In this document: piece by piece, positions 54,955-64,000 of the stretch
Numbering within the stretch: the first letter of the stretch is position 1
How the letters are laid out: the number at the start of each line of letters is the position of its first letter
Source: Gordonia alkanivorans NBRC 16433
GTDB lineage: Bacteria; Actinomycetota; Actinomycetes; Mycobacteriales; Mycobacteriaceae
Direction: 5' to 3'
Assembly: GCF_000225505.1 (NCBI RefSeq)
Contig: NZ_BACI01000002.1
Location: 124,001-188,000, forward strand
DNA length: 64,000 bases
Notes under the pieces: generated by a model
What the model saw: only the letters and a program-made list of their open reading frames with translations
What the model was told of the DNA's origin: nothing
Databases searched by the model: none
Made by a program: the position numbers and the translations under genes

Positions 54955-54992
54955 TTGACATAACTCTAAATCTATGGTTCAGGTTTAGAGTT
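54955..54992 (+). promoter_or_regulatory. Promoter -35 and 9-bp inverted repeat upstream of ftsZ
   Basis: TTGACA at 54955-54960 is followed at once by AACTCTAAA (54962-54970), whose exact complement TTTAGAGTT lies at 54984-54992 around a 13-nt spacer. The stretch is AT-rich, unlike its surroundings. It may be an operator for a dimeric regulator overlapping the ftsZ promoter. A clear -10 at normal spacing was not found (best words TATGGT or TAGAGT). The ftsZ ATG is 97 bp further on. Confidence 0.65.
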
Positions 54993-55088
54993 TTGTCAGC
55001 ACTTAGCCGCTGACACATCAGCACCGGAACGCGCTGAGAGATCAGCAACGGAACATCGAGCACGACCCATTACGAGGAAGGCGAGCGC

Positions 55089-56264
55089 ATGACGCCACCG
55101 CACAACTACCTGGCCGTCATCAAGGTCGTCGGCATCGGCGGCGGCGGCGTGAATGCCGTCAACCGCATGATCGAGCAGGGACTCAAGGGAGTCGAGTTCA
55201 TCGCGATCAACACCGACGCGCAGGCCCTGCTGATGAGCGACGCCGACGTCAAGCTCGATGTCGGTCGCGACTCCACCCGTGGCCTGGGTGCCGGCGCCGA
55301 CCCCGAGGTCGGCCGCCGTGCCGCCGAGGACGCCCGCGACGAGATCGAGGAGCTCCTCAAGGGTGCCGACATGGTCTTCGTGACCGCGGGCGAGGGTGGC
55401 GGCACCGGCACCGGTGGTGCACCGGTCGTCGCGCAGATCGCCCGGAAGCTCGGTGCTCTCACCGTCGGCGTGGTCACCCGCCCGTTCTCCTTCGAGGGCA
55501 AGCGTCGCGGCGGACAGGCCGAAGCGGGCATCACCGCGCTGCGGGAGTCCTGCGACACCCTCATCGTGATCCCGAACGACCGCCTGCTCCAGCTCGGCGA
55601 CGCGCAGGTGAGCCTCATGGACGCGTTCCGCAGCGCCGACGAGGTCCTCCTCAACGGTGTCCAGGGGATCACCGACCTCATCACCACCCCTGGTCTGATC
55701 AACGTCGACTTCGCCGACGTCAAGGGCGTCATGAGCGACGCGGGCAGCGCACTCATGGGCATCGGCTCGTCCCGAGGTGAGGACCGTGCCAAGAAGGCGG
55801 CCGAGTCGGCGATCAACTCGCCGCTGCTCGAGGCGTCGATGGAAGGCGCTCGGGGCGTGCTGATCTCGATCGCCGGCGGCAGCGACCTCGGTCTCTTCGA
55901 GATCCACAACGCGGCCACCCAGGTCCAGGAGGCGGCCCACGAGGACGCCAACATCATCTTCGGCACCGTGATCGACGACAACCTCGGCGACGAGGTCCGA
56001 GTGACCGTCATCGCCGCCGGTTTCGACGGCGGCACCCCGAAGAAGCGGTCCGACGTGCCCGCTGCGGCCGCCGGCCGTTCGGCTGTCGGACAGGGACAAG
56101 CCGGCGCGGTCTCGGCGCCGCCGAAGAGCGATCCGCTCTTCGGTGACATCCCCAAGGGGTCGGGTGATCCCTTCGGTGGTGAGCGTGAGCCGGAGCCCCC
56201 GCGTCGCAACACCGTGCATCTCGACGACGACGACGTCGACGTGCCGTCCTTCATGAAGCGCTGA
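55089..56264 (+). CDS. ftsZ: Cell division GTPase FtsZ
   Basis: A 391-residue tubulin homologue that forms the Z ring. [16 protein letters not shown] and the signature [14 protein letters not shown] bind GTP; the T7-loop region [15 protein letters not shown] is intact. A short linker leads to the conserved C-terminal tail [13 protein letters not shown], the docking site for SepF and FtsW in actinobacteria. ATG 55089 follows GAGGAAGGCGAGCG. Confidence 0.98.
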   Translation: MTPPHNYLAVIKVVGIGGGGVNAVNRMIEQGLKGVEFIAINTDAQALLMSDADVKLDVGRDSTRGLGAGADPEVGRRAAEDARDEIEELLKGADMVFVTAGEGGGTGTGGAPVVAQIARKLGALTVGVVTRPFSFEGKRRGGQAEAGITALRESCDTLIVIPNDRLLQLGDAQVSLMDAFRSADEVLLNGVQGITDLITTPGLINVDFADVKGVMSDAGSALMGIGSSRGEDRAKKAAESAINSPLLEASMEGARGVLISIAGGSDLGLFEIHNAATQVQEAAHEDANIIFGTVIDDNLGDEVRVTVIAAGFDGGTPKKRSDVPAAAAGRSAVGQGQAGAVSAPPKSDPLFGDIPKGSGDPFGGEREPEPPRRNTVHLDDDDVDVPSFMKR

Positions 56265-56269
56265 CCCGC

Positions 56270-56995
56270 ATGCGGGTGCGTCGTGTGGTCACCACGCGTG
56301 CCGGCGGCGTCTCGGTGGCACCGTATGACTCGTTCAATCTCGGTGACCATGTCGGAGACGACCCGGAAGCGGTGTCCGCCAACAGGAATCGTCTGGCCGA
56401 GCAGATCGGGTTGCCCGCGTCCTCGGTCGTCTGGATGGAACAGATCCACAGCCGCAACGTGACGGTCGTCGACGGTCCGGTCCCCGAACCGGTTCCGGCG
56501 ACCGATGCTCTGGTGACGACCACACCGGGCCTCGCGCTCGCCGTGCTGTCGGCCGACTGCGTGCCGGTGCTCCTCAGCGACGACGAGGCCGGCGTGATCG
56601 CCGGTGTCCATGCCGGGCGCGTCGGGGCACGCATCGGCATCGTGCGCGAGACCCTGAAGGTGATGGTGGAACTCGGTGCGCGCATCGAGTCGATCGGAGC
56701 GTTTCTAGGCCCGGCGGCGTCCGGTGAGCAGTACGAGGTGCCCCCGGCGATGCAGGCCGACGTCGAGAAGCATCTGCCCGGGAGTGCGAGTCGCACGAAG
56801 AAGGGCACGACGGGCCTCGACCTCCGTTCCGGTCTGCGCCGCCAGCTCCTCGAGGCCGGGGTCGCCGGGGTCGCCGTCGACCCGCGCTGCACGATCTCGG
56901 ACCTGAGTCTCTTCAGCCACCGGCGCGGCGCACCGACCGGCCGCCTGGCATCGGTGATCTGGATGGACGACGAGAGTGCGCCGGACGGCGAGTAG
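56270..56995 (+). CDS. pgeF: Peptidoglycan editing factor PgeF (YfiH/laccase-like family)
   Basis: A 241-residue YfiH-family protein (Rv2149c). The metal/catalytic residues are in VVWMEQIHSRNV (His), LSADCVPVLL (Cys) and GVHAGRVGARIG (His). Members remove wrongly inserted L-Ser from UDP-MurNAc peptides or act on purine nucleosides. It lies five bases after ftsZ and so is co-transcribed with it. Confidence 0.9.
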   Translation: MRVRRVVTTRAGGVSVAPYDSFNLGDHVGDDPEAVSANRNRLAEQIGLPASSVVWMEQIHSRNVTVVDGPVPEPVPATDALVTTTPGLALAVLSADCVPVLLSDDEAGVIAGVHAGRVGARIGIVRETLKVMVELGARIESIGAFLGPAASGEQYEVPPAMQADVEKHLPGSASRTKKGTTGLDLRSGLRRQLLEAGVAGVAVDPRCTISDLSLFSHRRGAPTGRLASVIWMDDESAPDGE

Positions 56996-57030
56996 ACCCC
57001 CGGTGCTCCACGCGGAGAATGATGGGGGAC

Positions 57031-57786
57031 ATGAGCGATTCTCTCGATGACGCACGCACCGCCGAGCTGTCCGAGCGACTCGAAGCCGTACGCGGGCGGC
57101 TCGACGCGGCCGTCGCGGCCGCGGGCCGACCCACCGGGGCGTGTGCGCTCCTGGTGGTGACGAAATACTTCCCGGCCGACGACGTCCGCCGGTTGCTGAA
57201 CCTGGGCGTCCGATCGTTCGGCGAGTCCCGTGAGCCGGAGGCCGGACGCAAGGTCGCCGAGGTCCTCGCCGATTGGACACCCGAGGATTCCACCGACGTC
57301 CCGGTGTTCGACATGATCGGGACCGTCCAGTCGAAGAAGGCCCGTTCCATCGCGCGTTGGGCGCGTGCGGTGCACTCGGTGGATCGTCCGAAGGTGGTCG
57401 AGGCCCTGGGCCGGGCCGCGCGAGCCGCGCTCGACGAGGGGGAGCGGACCGCGCGTCTCGGGGTGCTGCTGCAGGTGAGTCTCGACGGGGACCCGCAGCG
57501 AGGCGGCGTCGTCGAGGCGGATCTTCCCGCACTCGCCGAGCAGGTGTCGAGCGAGGACTCTCTGCAGTTGCGCGGACTGATGGTCATCGCCCCACTCACC
57601 GGTGAGCGGAAGTACTGGATGGCCGAATCCGCTCGTATCCACAACGCTTTTCGCGATCGGTACGCCGACGCCGTCGAACTGTCGGCGGGTATGTCCGGTG
57701 ACATGGAAGAGGCGGTTGCAGCCGGCTCGACATGTGTGCGTGTCGGAACCGCGATCATGGGCGATCGGCCGCTACTCTCTCAGTAA
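57031..57786 (+). CDS. PLP homeostasis protein YggS/PLPBP
   Basis: A 251-residue TIM-barrel protein binding pyridoxal phosphate through the Lys in [13 protein letters not shown]. The usual GENRVQE motif after it reads GESREPE here, and [11 protein letters not shown] replaces GxLQxNK. The C-terminal phosphate-binding [28 protein letters not shown] is intact. It controls PLP and amino acid balance. ATG 57031 follows GGGGGA; ATG 57022 and 57019 are alternatives. Confidence 0.9.
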   Translation: MSDSLDDARTAELSERLEAVRGRLDAAVAAAGRPTGACALLVVTKYFPADDVRRLLNLGVRSFGESREPEAGRKVAEVLADWTPEDSTDVPVFDMIGTVQSKKARSIARWARAVHSVDRPKVVEALGRAARAALDEGERTARLGVLLQVSLDGDPQRGGVVEADLPALAEQVSSEDSLQLRGLMVIAPLTGERKYWMAESARIHNAFRDRYADAVELSAGMSGDMEEAVAAGSTCVRVGTAIMGDRPLLSQ

Positions 57787-57908
57787 TCACATTGGTAACA
57801 ACAGAACCAAGTGGCACAACAAGCGCAAATATCTCAACAAGCACAGTGACATCAGATGCACCATCCGGCACGGCTGCACACCGGCGTCGCACGACAGAGA
57901 GGCCGACA

Positions 57909-58622
57909 ATGACCACGATGCAGAAGTTCAAGGCTTATTTCGGCATGGTGCCGCCCAGCGAGTACGAGGACGACTACCTCGAGGACGGCTCCGCGCTGCG
58001 TGTCCCGTCGCGTGAGCGTGCCTACCGTGACGACTACTACGGTGAGGGCTCCTACGACCCCGGTTACGAGCCCTCCCTGCGTGACCCCGGCTTCCGTGAG
58101 GCCGGTTACCGCGACGAGATGGCCTACGACGACCGTCATTTCGACGGCGGATACGAACTCGCCGGTGACTTCGCCCCCGAGTTCGCCTACGCCGGACCGC
58201 GTCCGACGCCCGAGGCCCCGATGCGTTCCGCTGCGCGCCTCGAACCGCTGCAGCGTTCGTCGAGTGCCGCCCTGCGTGCCGCCTCGTCGCGCCCGGCCGG
58301 CCCCGAGCACCGCGAGCTCGAGCGCGTCTTCGCCGACGGTCCGCTGCAGAAGATCACCACCTTGCGTCCCTCGGACTACAGCGAGGCCCGCACCATCGGT
58401 GAGCGTTTCCGCGACGGCAACCCGGTCATCATGGACCTCGTCGACATGACCAACGACGACGCCAAGCGCCTCGTCGACTTCGCCGCGGGCCTGGCCTTCG
58501 CTCTGCGCGGCTCCTTCGACAAGGTGGCCACCAAGGTCTTCCTGCTGTCGCCGGCCGACGTCGACGTGTCGCCCGAGGACCGCCGCAAGATCGCCGAGAC
58601 CGGCTTCTACAACCACTCCTGA
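57909..58622 (+). CDS. sepF: Cell division protein SepF
   Basis: A 237-residue FtsZ anchor. The N-terminal membrane-binding helix [14 protein letters not shown] is followed by a Tyr/Asp/Arg-rich linker with repeated [16 protein letters not shown] units. The C-terminal SepF domain (about residues 150-237, [20 protein letters not shown] to [11 protein letters not shown]) binds the FtsZ tail. SepF replaces FtsA/ZipA in actinobacteria. It has its own 122-bp upstream gap. Confidence 0.96.
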   Translation: MTTMQKFKAYFGMVPPSEYEDDYLEDGSALRVPSRERAYRDDYYGEGSYDPGYEPSLRDPGFREAGYRDEMAYDDRHFDGGYELAGDFAPEFAYAGPRPTPEAPMRSAARLEPLQRSSSAALRAASSRPAGPEHRELERVFADGPLQKITTLRPSDYSEARTIGERFRDGNPVIMDLVDMTNDDAKRLVDFAAGLAFALRGSFDKVATKVFLLSPADVDVSPEDRRKIAETGFYNHS

Positions 58623-58678
58623 TGCAGGTGGGCACCCTCGGTTCGCACCGGCCGGTGCTCTTCAGGCAATCTTGACGC

Positions 58679-59020
58679 GTGGCTGCGATTTTGTTGGGTG
58701 TCCTGTACTACATCCTGTTGGTCTTCTGGTTGCTTCTCCTCGGTCGACTCGTCGTCGAGCTGGTGCGGACGTTCGCCCGCGAGTGGCGACCCACCGGGGT
58801 GGCGGTCGTGATCATCGAGACGGTGTTCACTCTGACCGATCCGCCGATCAAGGCGCTGCGGCGGGTCCTGCCGCCGATCCCGCTCGGTCCGATCCGCCTG
58901 GATCTGTCGCTGATGATCGTCATGCTCGTCGTCATCATCGCCATGAACATCGTGAACGGTCTCCGCGCCGACGCGGTCGCCGATTCGCTGGCCACCGCTC
59001 TGGTTCTCACCCGCTCCTGA
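58679..59020 (+). CDS. YggT-family membrane protein
   Basis: A 113-residue protein with two YggT helical segments (LGVLYYILLVFWLLLLGRLVV and LSLMIVMLVVIIAMNIV). The conserved LTDPPIKALRRVLPPIPLGP lies between them. It corresponds to Rv2146c between sepF and wag31; in other bacteria YggT proteins affect division or envelope shape. It starts at GTG 58679. Confidence 0.92.
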   Translation: MAAILLGVLYYILLVFWLLLLGRLVVELVRTFAREWRPTGVAVVIIETVFTLTDPPIKALRRVLPPIPLGPIRLDLSLMIVMLVVIIAMNIVNGLRADAVADSLATALVLTRS

Positions 59021-59321
59021 TCCGCCGACGCGTCGCGCACCGGGACCCCTGTGACCCGGGTACCTTGAGGTACGCAGATGGACTACCGTTGGTTGTCGTC
59101 TTCGGATGCCCTGCCCGTTCGGAGGAGTTTCGATCGGGCTGAGCATCCAACAGTGCGACCTACGGTTCGCATGTGACAGGATTGGACGCCAGTTACAGTT
59201 TTTGACTGGTATGAATAGTTAGTGACAACCTGTATTGGTCGAACGACTCACGTCGCGCGATCGGGGTTGGACGGCACGCCAACTGAACACAAGCTTCACC
59301 ACAGACACGAGGGGAACCGAC
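59021..59321 (+). promoter_or_regulatory. wag31 upstream region
   Basis: This 301-bp stretch contains no gene. It becomes AT-richer near 59170-59240, with the words TTGGAC (59183), TTGACT (59202) and TATGAAT (59210), so a wag31 promoter probably lies here, but no pair has good spacing. CGAGGGGAACCGAC provides the RBS. GGGTACCTTGAGGTACGC at about 59057 is a small inverted repeat. Confidence 0.45.
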
Positions 59322-60131
59322 ATGCGGCTGACTCCAGCTGATGTGCACAACGTCGCGTTCAGCAAACCGCCTATCGGTAAGCGCGGCTACAACGAGGATG
59401 AGGTCGATCAGTTCCTCGATTTCGTCGAGGCCGAGCTCGCCCGGCTGATCGAAGAGAACACCGACCTGAAGCAGCGCGTCGAGGAGCTCGAGGGTGAGCT
59501 CGCCGACGCCCGCTCGGGTGCCGGCGCCGCCCCCGCAGAGGAGCGGACCCAGATGTTCGCCAAGCCGCCGGTCCAGGAGCAGCCCGCTCCTGTCCAGCAG
59601 CCCGCGCCCACCAACGACGACGCCAACGTTCGTGCCGCCCGCGTTCTCGCACTCGCACAGGACACCGCGGACCGTCTGACCGGCAGTGCCCGCGCCGACG
59701 CCGACGCGATGCTGGCCGATGCGCAGACCCGCGCCGACACGATGGTCTCCGAGGCCCAGAGCAAGTCCGACGCCATGCTCGCCGACGCGCGCCAGCGGTC
59801 GGAGGCCATCCTGGCCGACGCCCAGACGCGTTCCGAGGCGCAGCTGCGCCAGGCACAGGAGCGTGCGGACGCACTCCAGAGCGATGCCGAGCGCAAGCAC
59901 AGCGAGATCATGGGCACGATCAACCAGCAGCGTGGTGTGCTCGAGGGCCGGATCGAACAGCTCAAGACGTTCGAGCGTGAGTACCGCACCCGTCTGAAGA
60001 CCTACCTGGAGTCGCAGCTCGAGGAACTGCAGCAGCGGGGCAGCGCCGCACCGGTCGAGGGCGGTCGTCCCGATCAGTCGTTCTCGAACGACCCGGGCAG
60101 CGGCGGTTTCAGCAGCTACTCGCCGAGCTGA
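59322..60131 (+). CDS. wag31: Polar growth scaffold Wag31 (DivIVA)
   Basis: A 269-residue coiled-coil protein directing tip growth. The N-terminal DivIVA domain is [37 protein letters not shown] Pro/Gln-rich linker ([16 protein letters not shown]) leads to a long coiled coil with repeated [14 protein letters not shown] 11-residue units and a final helix ([16 protein letters not shown]). Wag31 binds membrane curvature and recruits wall enzymes; in mycobacteria it is phosphorylated by PknA. Confidence 0.97.
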   Translation: MRLTPADVHNVAFSKPPIGKRGYNEDEVDQFLDFVEAELARLIEENTDLKQRVEELEGELADARSGAGAAPAEERTQMFAKPPVQEQPAPVQQPAPTNDDANVRAARVLALAQDTADRLTGSARADADAMLADAQTRADTMVSEAQSKSDAMLADARQRSEAILADAQTRSEAQLRQAQERADALQSDAERKHSEIMGTINQQRGVLEGRIEQLKTFEREYRTRLKTYLESQLEELQQRGSAAPVEGGRPDQSFSNDPGSGGFSSYSPS

Positions 60132-60165
60132 CCTCCGCGCCGGACATGCACCCTAGGCTGGTGAT

Positions 60166-60963
60166 GTGCTGACCTTGGCCCTGGGCGCGACCCTCATCGG
60201 GTTCGTGCTGCTCATCCTCGGTCTCATCACCGGGACCGTGTGGCTCGCCGTCGCCTGCATCGTCATCTGTCTCCTCGGCCTGGCCTTCCTGCTCGTCGAT
60301 GTGTTCTCGGGGCGCAACCGGGATTCCGGCCGATCGCTGGAAGACATGGTCCCCGGAGCCGGACGCGATGAGGACGACGACGATCGCGATGCCGACGAGT
60401 CCCGAACACGCCGGTACCCGACGGCGATGCCGTCTGCGCAGGTTTCCGATGCCGACGAAGAGACGGCCGCCTACGAGCGGCCCTCCTTCGAACCCGGTAT
60501 GGCCGCACCGTCGGGACCGACGCCGTCTCGGCCGACGGTGCCCGAGAGCCGCCCGGCACCAGAGCGTCGCGAGGGCAACCTCGAGGACTACCTGCGGTCG
60601 GTCGGCGAGCCGGTCGGCCCGCCGAACGCCGGTCCGACACCCGCACCCGGTCAGGCGCCCCCAGGTCAGACACCGCCCGGTCGGGGTGCGCCGGGCAGGC
60701 CGCCTCGCGAGCCGTACCAGGCGCCGGGTCCGCAGCAGACCGGCGGTCAGCCACCGCGGCCGAACCCGCCGAGGTCGCCGCAGTCCGGACCGTTCCAATC
60801 AGGTCAGTCCCAGCCGGGTCCGCGTCCTCCGCAGTACGGGAACCCGCCGTCGGATCCCCAGCCGCAGGGGGAGCAGTCCGAGTCCCCGGAACCGAGGCCG
60901 GGTCGGCGTCGTGCGCCGGATTTCGATCCGCTCGACCCGAACTGGCGTCCACCGCTCGACTGA
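60166..60963 (+). CDS. Membrane protein with Pro-rich tail (Rv2144c-like)
   Basis: A 265-residue protein. Two membrane helices (LTLALGATLIGFVLLILGLI and VWLAVACIVICLLGLAFLLV) are followed by an acidic stretch (DEDDDDRDADESRTRR) and a long, probably disordered Pro/Gly/Gln-rich cytoplasmic tail. The function is unknown. It corresponds in position to Rv2144c after wag31. GTG 60166 is 34 bases after the wag31 stop, so the genes are probably co-transcribed. A strong terminator follows. Confidence 0.85.
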   Translation: MLTLALGATLIGFVLLILGLITGTVWLAVACIVICLLGLAFLLVDVFSGRNRDSGRSLEDMVPGAGRDEDDDDRDADESRTRRYPTAMPSAQVSDADEETAAYERPSFEPGMAAPSGPTPSRPTVPESRPAPERREGNLEDYLRSVGEPVGPPNAGPTPAPGQAPPGQTPPGRGAPGRPPREPYQAPGPQQTGGQPPRPNPPRSPQSGPFQSGQSQPGPRPPQYGNPPSDPQPQGEQSESPEPRPGRRRAPDFDPLDPNWRPPLD

Positions 60964-60980
60964 TCTCCCGTTCTCGACCC

Positions 60981-61027
60981 CGCACCGCCCGGACAGGCGA
61001 TACCGATTCGCCTGTCCGGGCGGTGCG
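60981..61027 (+). terminator. Very long hairpin terminator before ileS
   Basis: CGCACCGCCCGGACAGGCGA at 60981-61000 pairs perfectly over 20 bp with its complement at 61008-61027 around a 7-nt loop. Only a weak T-run (TCGTTA) follows. It marks the end of the wag31 transcript and the start of the ileS leader region. Confidence 0.85.
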
Positions 61028-61043
61028 TCGTTACACTGGTTGA

Positions 61044-61270
61044 CGCGTTGATCCGGCCATCACCGGGGAGCACCCGGAAGAACAGAGCACGACGCTCCCA
61101 GTAGAACCGGGCGGGCGTGGCCCGTCACAGCCACGGGACCGTACGGGGAGACCCGCGCGATCCGATGAGTGGCGCCGGAGTGCCGGCGCAAGCGGGGTGG
61201 TACCGCGCAGACCTGACGGTGTGCGTCCCCGTGCCGAGGAGAGACATCACCAGGCACGAGGAGACGAGCC
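61044..61270 (+). ncRNA. Ile-specific T-box leader of ileS
   Basis: The T-box motif GCGGGGTGGTACCGCG lies at 61192-61207, with the UGGU that pairs with the tRNA acceptor end. CCATCACCGGGGAGC near 61057-61071 gives a candidate Ile specifier codon ATC (61059-61061). The SD GAGGAG (61258-61263) sits against a hairpin whose arms CGTGCC (61230-61235) and GGCACG (61253-61258) flank it, and no terminator follows, fitting the actinobacterial type that controls translation. The 5' end is approximate; a -10-like TACACT is at 61032. Confidence 0.9.
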
Positions 61271-64000
61271 GTGACCGACACGAACGAGACGGGCGCGAAC
61301 GCGACCGGCCGTGTGTACCCCAAAGTCGACATGACGGGTGGGACGGGCCGCAGCGCCCCCGATTTCCCGTCCGTGGAGCAGCACGTCCTGGAGTACTGGG
61401 ATGCCGACTCGACCTTCGCCGCGTCCATCGAGAACCGTGCCGATGCCGAGGAGTTCGTCTTCTACGACGGCCCGCCCTTCGCCAACGGCCTCCCGCACTA
61501 CGGCCATCTCCTGACCGGCTACGTCAAGGATGTGGTCCCCCGGTACCAGACCATGCGTGGCAAGAAGGTCGATCGTCGATTCGGCTGGGACACACACGGT
61601 CTGCCCGCCGAACTCGAGGCCGAACGCCAGCTCGGGATCACCGACAAGTCGGAGATCGAGAAGATGGGCATGGAGAAGTTCAACGAGTACTGCCGTGACT
61701 CGGTTCTCCGTTACACCGGTGAGTGGCGCGACTACGTGACCCGCCAGGCGCGCTGGGTGGACTTCGACAACGACTACAAGACGCTCGACCTCGACTTCAT
61801 GGAGTCGGTCATGTGGGCGTTCAAGGCCCTCTACGACAAGGGTCTGATCTACCAGGGCTACCGCGTGCTGCCCTACAGCTGGTACGAGCAGACGCCGCTG
61901 AGCAACCAGGAGTCCAAGCTCGACGACGCCTATCGCATGCGCCAGGACCCGGCGGTCACCGTGCGGATGCCGCTGTCGGTGCCCGAGGGTCCGCTGGCCG
62001 CACTCGACGGTGTCAACGCGCTGATCTGGACCACCACGCCCTGGACCCTGCCGTCGAACCTCGCGATCGCGGTCAACCCCGAGGTCACCTACGTGCACGT
62101 CAAGGCCGCCGACGGGCAGCAGTACCTGCTGGCCGAGGCGCTGCTGGGTGCGTACGCCAAGGAGATCGCCGAACCCGAGGTGATCGGTACCCATCTGGGC
62201 AAGGACCTCGAGAACCTCTCCTACACACCGCCGTTCGACTTCTTCGTCGGACACCCGAACGCACACCGAGTGCTGCTCGGCGACTACGTCACCACCGAGA
62301 GCGGTACCGGCGTCGTCCACCTCGCACCGGCCTTCGGTGAAGAGGACATGGACCTCGCGACCGCCAACGGCATCGAGGTCGTCCAGCCGCTCGATCCGGG
62401 CGGCCGCTTCACCTCGCAGGTCCCGCCGTACGAGGGCCAGATGGTCTTCGACGCCAACCCGGTCATCATCAAGGACCTCAAGGCGGCGGGCCGCATCCTG
62501 CGCCACGAGACCATCGAGCACTCCTACCCGCATTCGTGGCGGTCGGGACAGCCGCTGATCTACATGGCGGTGCCGTCGTGGTTCGTCGCCGTCACCCAGT
62601 TCCGCGACCGCATGGTGGAGCTGAACAAGCAGATCACCTGGGTGCCCGAGCACATCCGCGACGGCCAGTTCGGCAAGTGGCTCGAGGGTGCGCGCGACTG
62701 GAACATCAGTCGCAACCGCTACTGGGGCGCGCCGATCCCGGTGTGGATCTCGGACAACCCGGAGTGCCCGCGCATCGACGTCTACGGTTCGCTCGACGAG
62801 CTCGAGCGCGACTTCGGCGTGCGCCCGGACAACCTGCACCGGCCCCACATCGACGAGCTGACCCGCCCGAACCCGGACGACCCGACCGGGCAGTCGACCA
62901 TGCGTCGTGTGCCCGAGGTCCTCGACTGCTGGTTCGAGTCCGGGTCGATGCCGTATGCCCAGGTGCACTACCCGTTCGAGAACCGCGACTGGTTCGACGG
63001 CGGCGACTCCGCGTCGGCGCCCGCGCACAACCCGGGCGATTTCATCGTCGAGTACAACGGTCAGACGCGCGGCTGGTTCTACACCATGCACGTGCTGGCG
63101 ACCGCGCTCTTCGACCGTCCGGCGTTCAAAACCGTTGCTGCACACGGCATCGTGCTGGGTGACGACGGGCAGAAGATGTCCAAGTCCAAGCGCAACTACC
63201 CGGATGTCAACGAGGTCTTCGACCGCGACGGCTCCGATGCGATGCGCTGGTTCCTGATGGCCTCGCCGATCCTGCGCGGCGGCAACCTCGTCGTCACCGA
63301 GCGCGGCATCCGCGAGGGTGTCCGCCAGGCACTGCTGCCACTGTGGAACGCCTACAGCTTCCTGCAGTTGTACGCAGATCGTCCGGCGACGTGGCGGACC
63401 GACTCGCAGAACGTCCTGGATCGCTACATCCTGGCGAAGCTCGCGACCACCCGCGACACGATGACCGAGGCGCTCGACACCTACGACATCGCCGGTGCGT
63501 GCGACGCGTTCCGCGAGTTCGTCGAGTCGCTGACCAACTGGTACGTGCGCCGGTCGCGTGCACGGTTCTGGGCCGGTCAGGAAGAGGACACCGACGCCTT
63601 CGACACCCTGTACACGGTGCTCGAGGTGGCATCGCGGCTCGCGTCACCGCTGCTGCCGCTGGCGACCGAGGCCATCTGGCGCGGTCTCACCGGTGGCCGT
63701 TCGGTGCACCTGACCGACTGGCCGACCGCAGACGAGCTGCCGGCCGACGCCGACCTGGTCGCGGCCATGGACGAGGTGCAGGCGGTCTGCTCGGTCGCGT
63801 CGAGCGTGCGCAAGGCCAACAAGCTGCGCGTCCGCCTGCCGCTGCCCGGTCTGACCGTGGCCTCGCCGACCGCGGCCGCACTCGAGCCGTACGTCGACCT
63901 GGTCAAGGACGAGATGAACGTCAAGTCCGTCTCGCTGGCCACCGACGCCAGCGAGTACGGCCGCTACGAGATCGCGGTCAACGCACGCGCGGCGGGTCCG
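61271..64000 (+). CDS. ileS: Isoleucyl-tRNA synthetase, 3'-truncated by the window
   Basis: 910 codons are visible in an open frame to the window edge. The class I HIGH motif is HYGH in [11 protein letters not shown], the KMSKS motif is [10 protein letters not shown], and the CP1 editing domain with [14 protein letters not shown] lies between. [12 protein letters not shown] and a C-terminal anticodon-binding domain follow. GTG 61271 is preceded by GAGGAG and by the T-box leader. The large size is typical of the eukaryote-like IleRS found in actinobacteria. Confidence 0.97.
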   Translation, partial: MTDTNETGANATGRVYPKVDMTGGTGRSAPDFPSVEQHVLEYWDADSTFAASIENRADAEEFVFYDGPPFANGLPHYGHLLTGYVKDVVPRYQTMRGKKVDRRFGWDTHGLPAELEAERQLGITDKSEIEKMGMEKFNEYCRDSVLRYTGEWRDYVTRQARWVDFDNDYKTLDLDFMESVMWAFKALYDKGLIYQGYRVLPYSWYEQTPLSNQESKLDDAYRMRQDPAVTVRMPLSVPEGPLAALDGVNALIWTTTPWTLPSNLAIAVNPEVTYVHVKAADGQQYLLAEALLGAYAKEIAEPEVIGTHLGKDLENLSYTPPFDFFVGHPNAHRVLLGDYVTTESGTGVVHLAPAFGEEDMDLATANGIEVVQPLDPGGRFTSQVPPYEGQMVFDANPVIIKDLKAAGRILRHETIEHSYPHSWRSGQPLIYMAVPSWFVAVTQFRDRMVELNKQITWVPEHIRDGQFGKWLEGARDWNISRNRYWGAPIPVWISDNPECPRIDVYGSLDELERDFGVRPDNLHRPHIDELTRPNPDDPTGQSTMRRVPEVLDCWFESGSMPYAQVHYPFENRDWFDGGDSASAPAHNPGDFIVEYNGQTRGWFYTMHVLATALFDRPAFKTVAAHGIVLGDDGQKMSKSKRNYPDVNEVFDRDGSDAMRWFLMASPILRGGNLVVTERGIREGVRQALLPLWNAYSFLQLYADRPATWRTDSQNVLDRYILAKLATTRDTMTEALDTYDIAGACDAFREFVESLTNWYVRRSRARFWAGQEEDTDAFDTLYTVLEVASRLASPLLPLATEAIWRGLTGGRSVHLTDWPTADELPADADLVAAMDEVQAVCSVASSVRKANKLRVRLPLPGLTVASPTAAALEPYVDLVKDEMNVKSVSLATDASEYGRYEIAVNARAAGP

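Noticed and set aside
59183..59216. wag31 promoter from TTGGAC and TATGAAT
   Set aside because: Spacing of 21 bp is too long for a confident -35/-10 pair; kept only as a mention in the upstream region.
61247..63145. 632-codon open frame on the minus strand opposite ileS
   Set aside because: It mirrors ileS codons; its composition (runs of Val, Arg, Asp, His) and lack of any domain are typical of antisense frames in GC-rich genes.

Overview
The window is high-GC DNA from a mycolic-acid actinobacterium (order Mycobacteriales). It is most likely Gordonia or a close relative, though the genus is an inference. The gene order follows the Mycobacterium tuberculosis stretch from the cytochrome bcc-aa3 genes (Rv2199c-Rv2193) through trpD, the NlpC/P60 hydrolases, pimB, fadD15, aroG, pknL, mptA, metF and lppM to the complete dcw (division and cell wall) cluster ending in wag31 and ileS. 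Nearly all genes are intact and tightly packed, with many ATGA, GTGA or TGATG overlaps. Both edges cut genes: a cytochrome oxidase subunit at the left and ileS at the right.

Left part (1-10.3 kb): respiratory genes (ctaF end; ctaE-qcrC-qcrA-qcrB on the minus strand), a PAP2 phosphatase/diacylglycerol kinase fusion, trpD, a stand-alone Lrp/AsnC ligand-binding domain, and a DEDDh exonuclease/GIY-YIG fusion. From 10.5 to 15.6 kb comes an envelope block: a Cys-rich small protein, a c-di-AMP (ydaO-yuaA) riboswitch in front of an NlpC/P60 hydrolase, a second coiled-coil NlpC/P60 hydrolase, a lipoprotein metallopeptidase and the PIM mannosyltransferase pimB. An intact IS1182-family element (15759-17580) sits between pimB and a convergent oxidoreductase, inside an inverted array of GCGCCCCTGAAA-type repeats.

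Middle part (17.7-39 kb): lipid and lipoglycan metabolism (fadD15, SRPBCC proteins, a ROK kinase, a PlsC-type acyltransferase, a GT87 mannosyltransferase fused to a Nudix domain, mptA, a prenyl synthase), aroG, the kinase pknL with its divergent DNA-binding partner gene, metF, lppM, an FAD oxidoreductase, a GNAT acetyltransferase, and a HEPN-family gene behind a promoter that carries a perfect LexA/SOS box.

Right part (39-64 kb): the dcw cluster mraZ-rsmH-ftsL-pbpB-murE-[murF C-domain only]-mraY-murD-ftsW-murG-murC-ftsQ-ftsZ-pgeF-yggS-sepF-yggT-wag31, then a membrane protein gene, a strong terminator, and a T-box leader controlling ileS. The most unusual point is the murF position. Instead of a full ligase it holds a 174-residue protein matching only MurF domain 3, with the substrate-binding motifs altered. 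Other points worth checking are the GT87-Nudix fusion, the SOS-controlled HEPN gene, the IS inside a terminator-like palindrome, and structured leaders upstream of ftsZ and between mraZ and rsmH.
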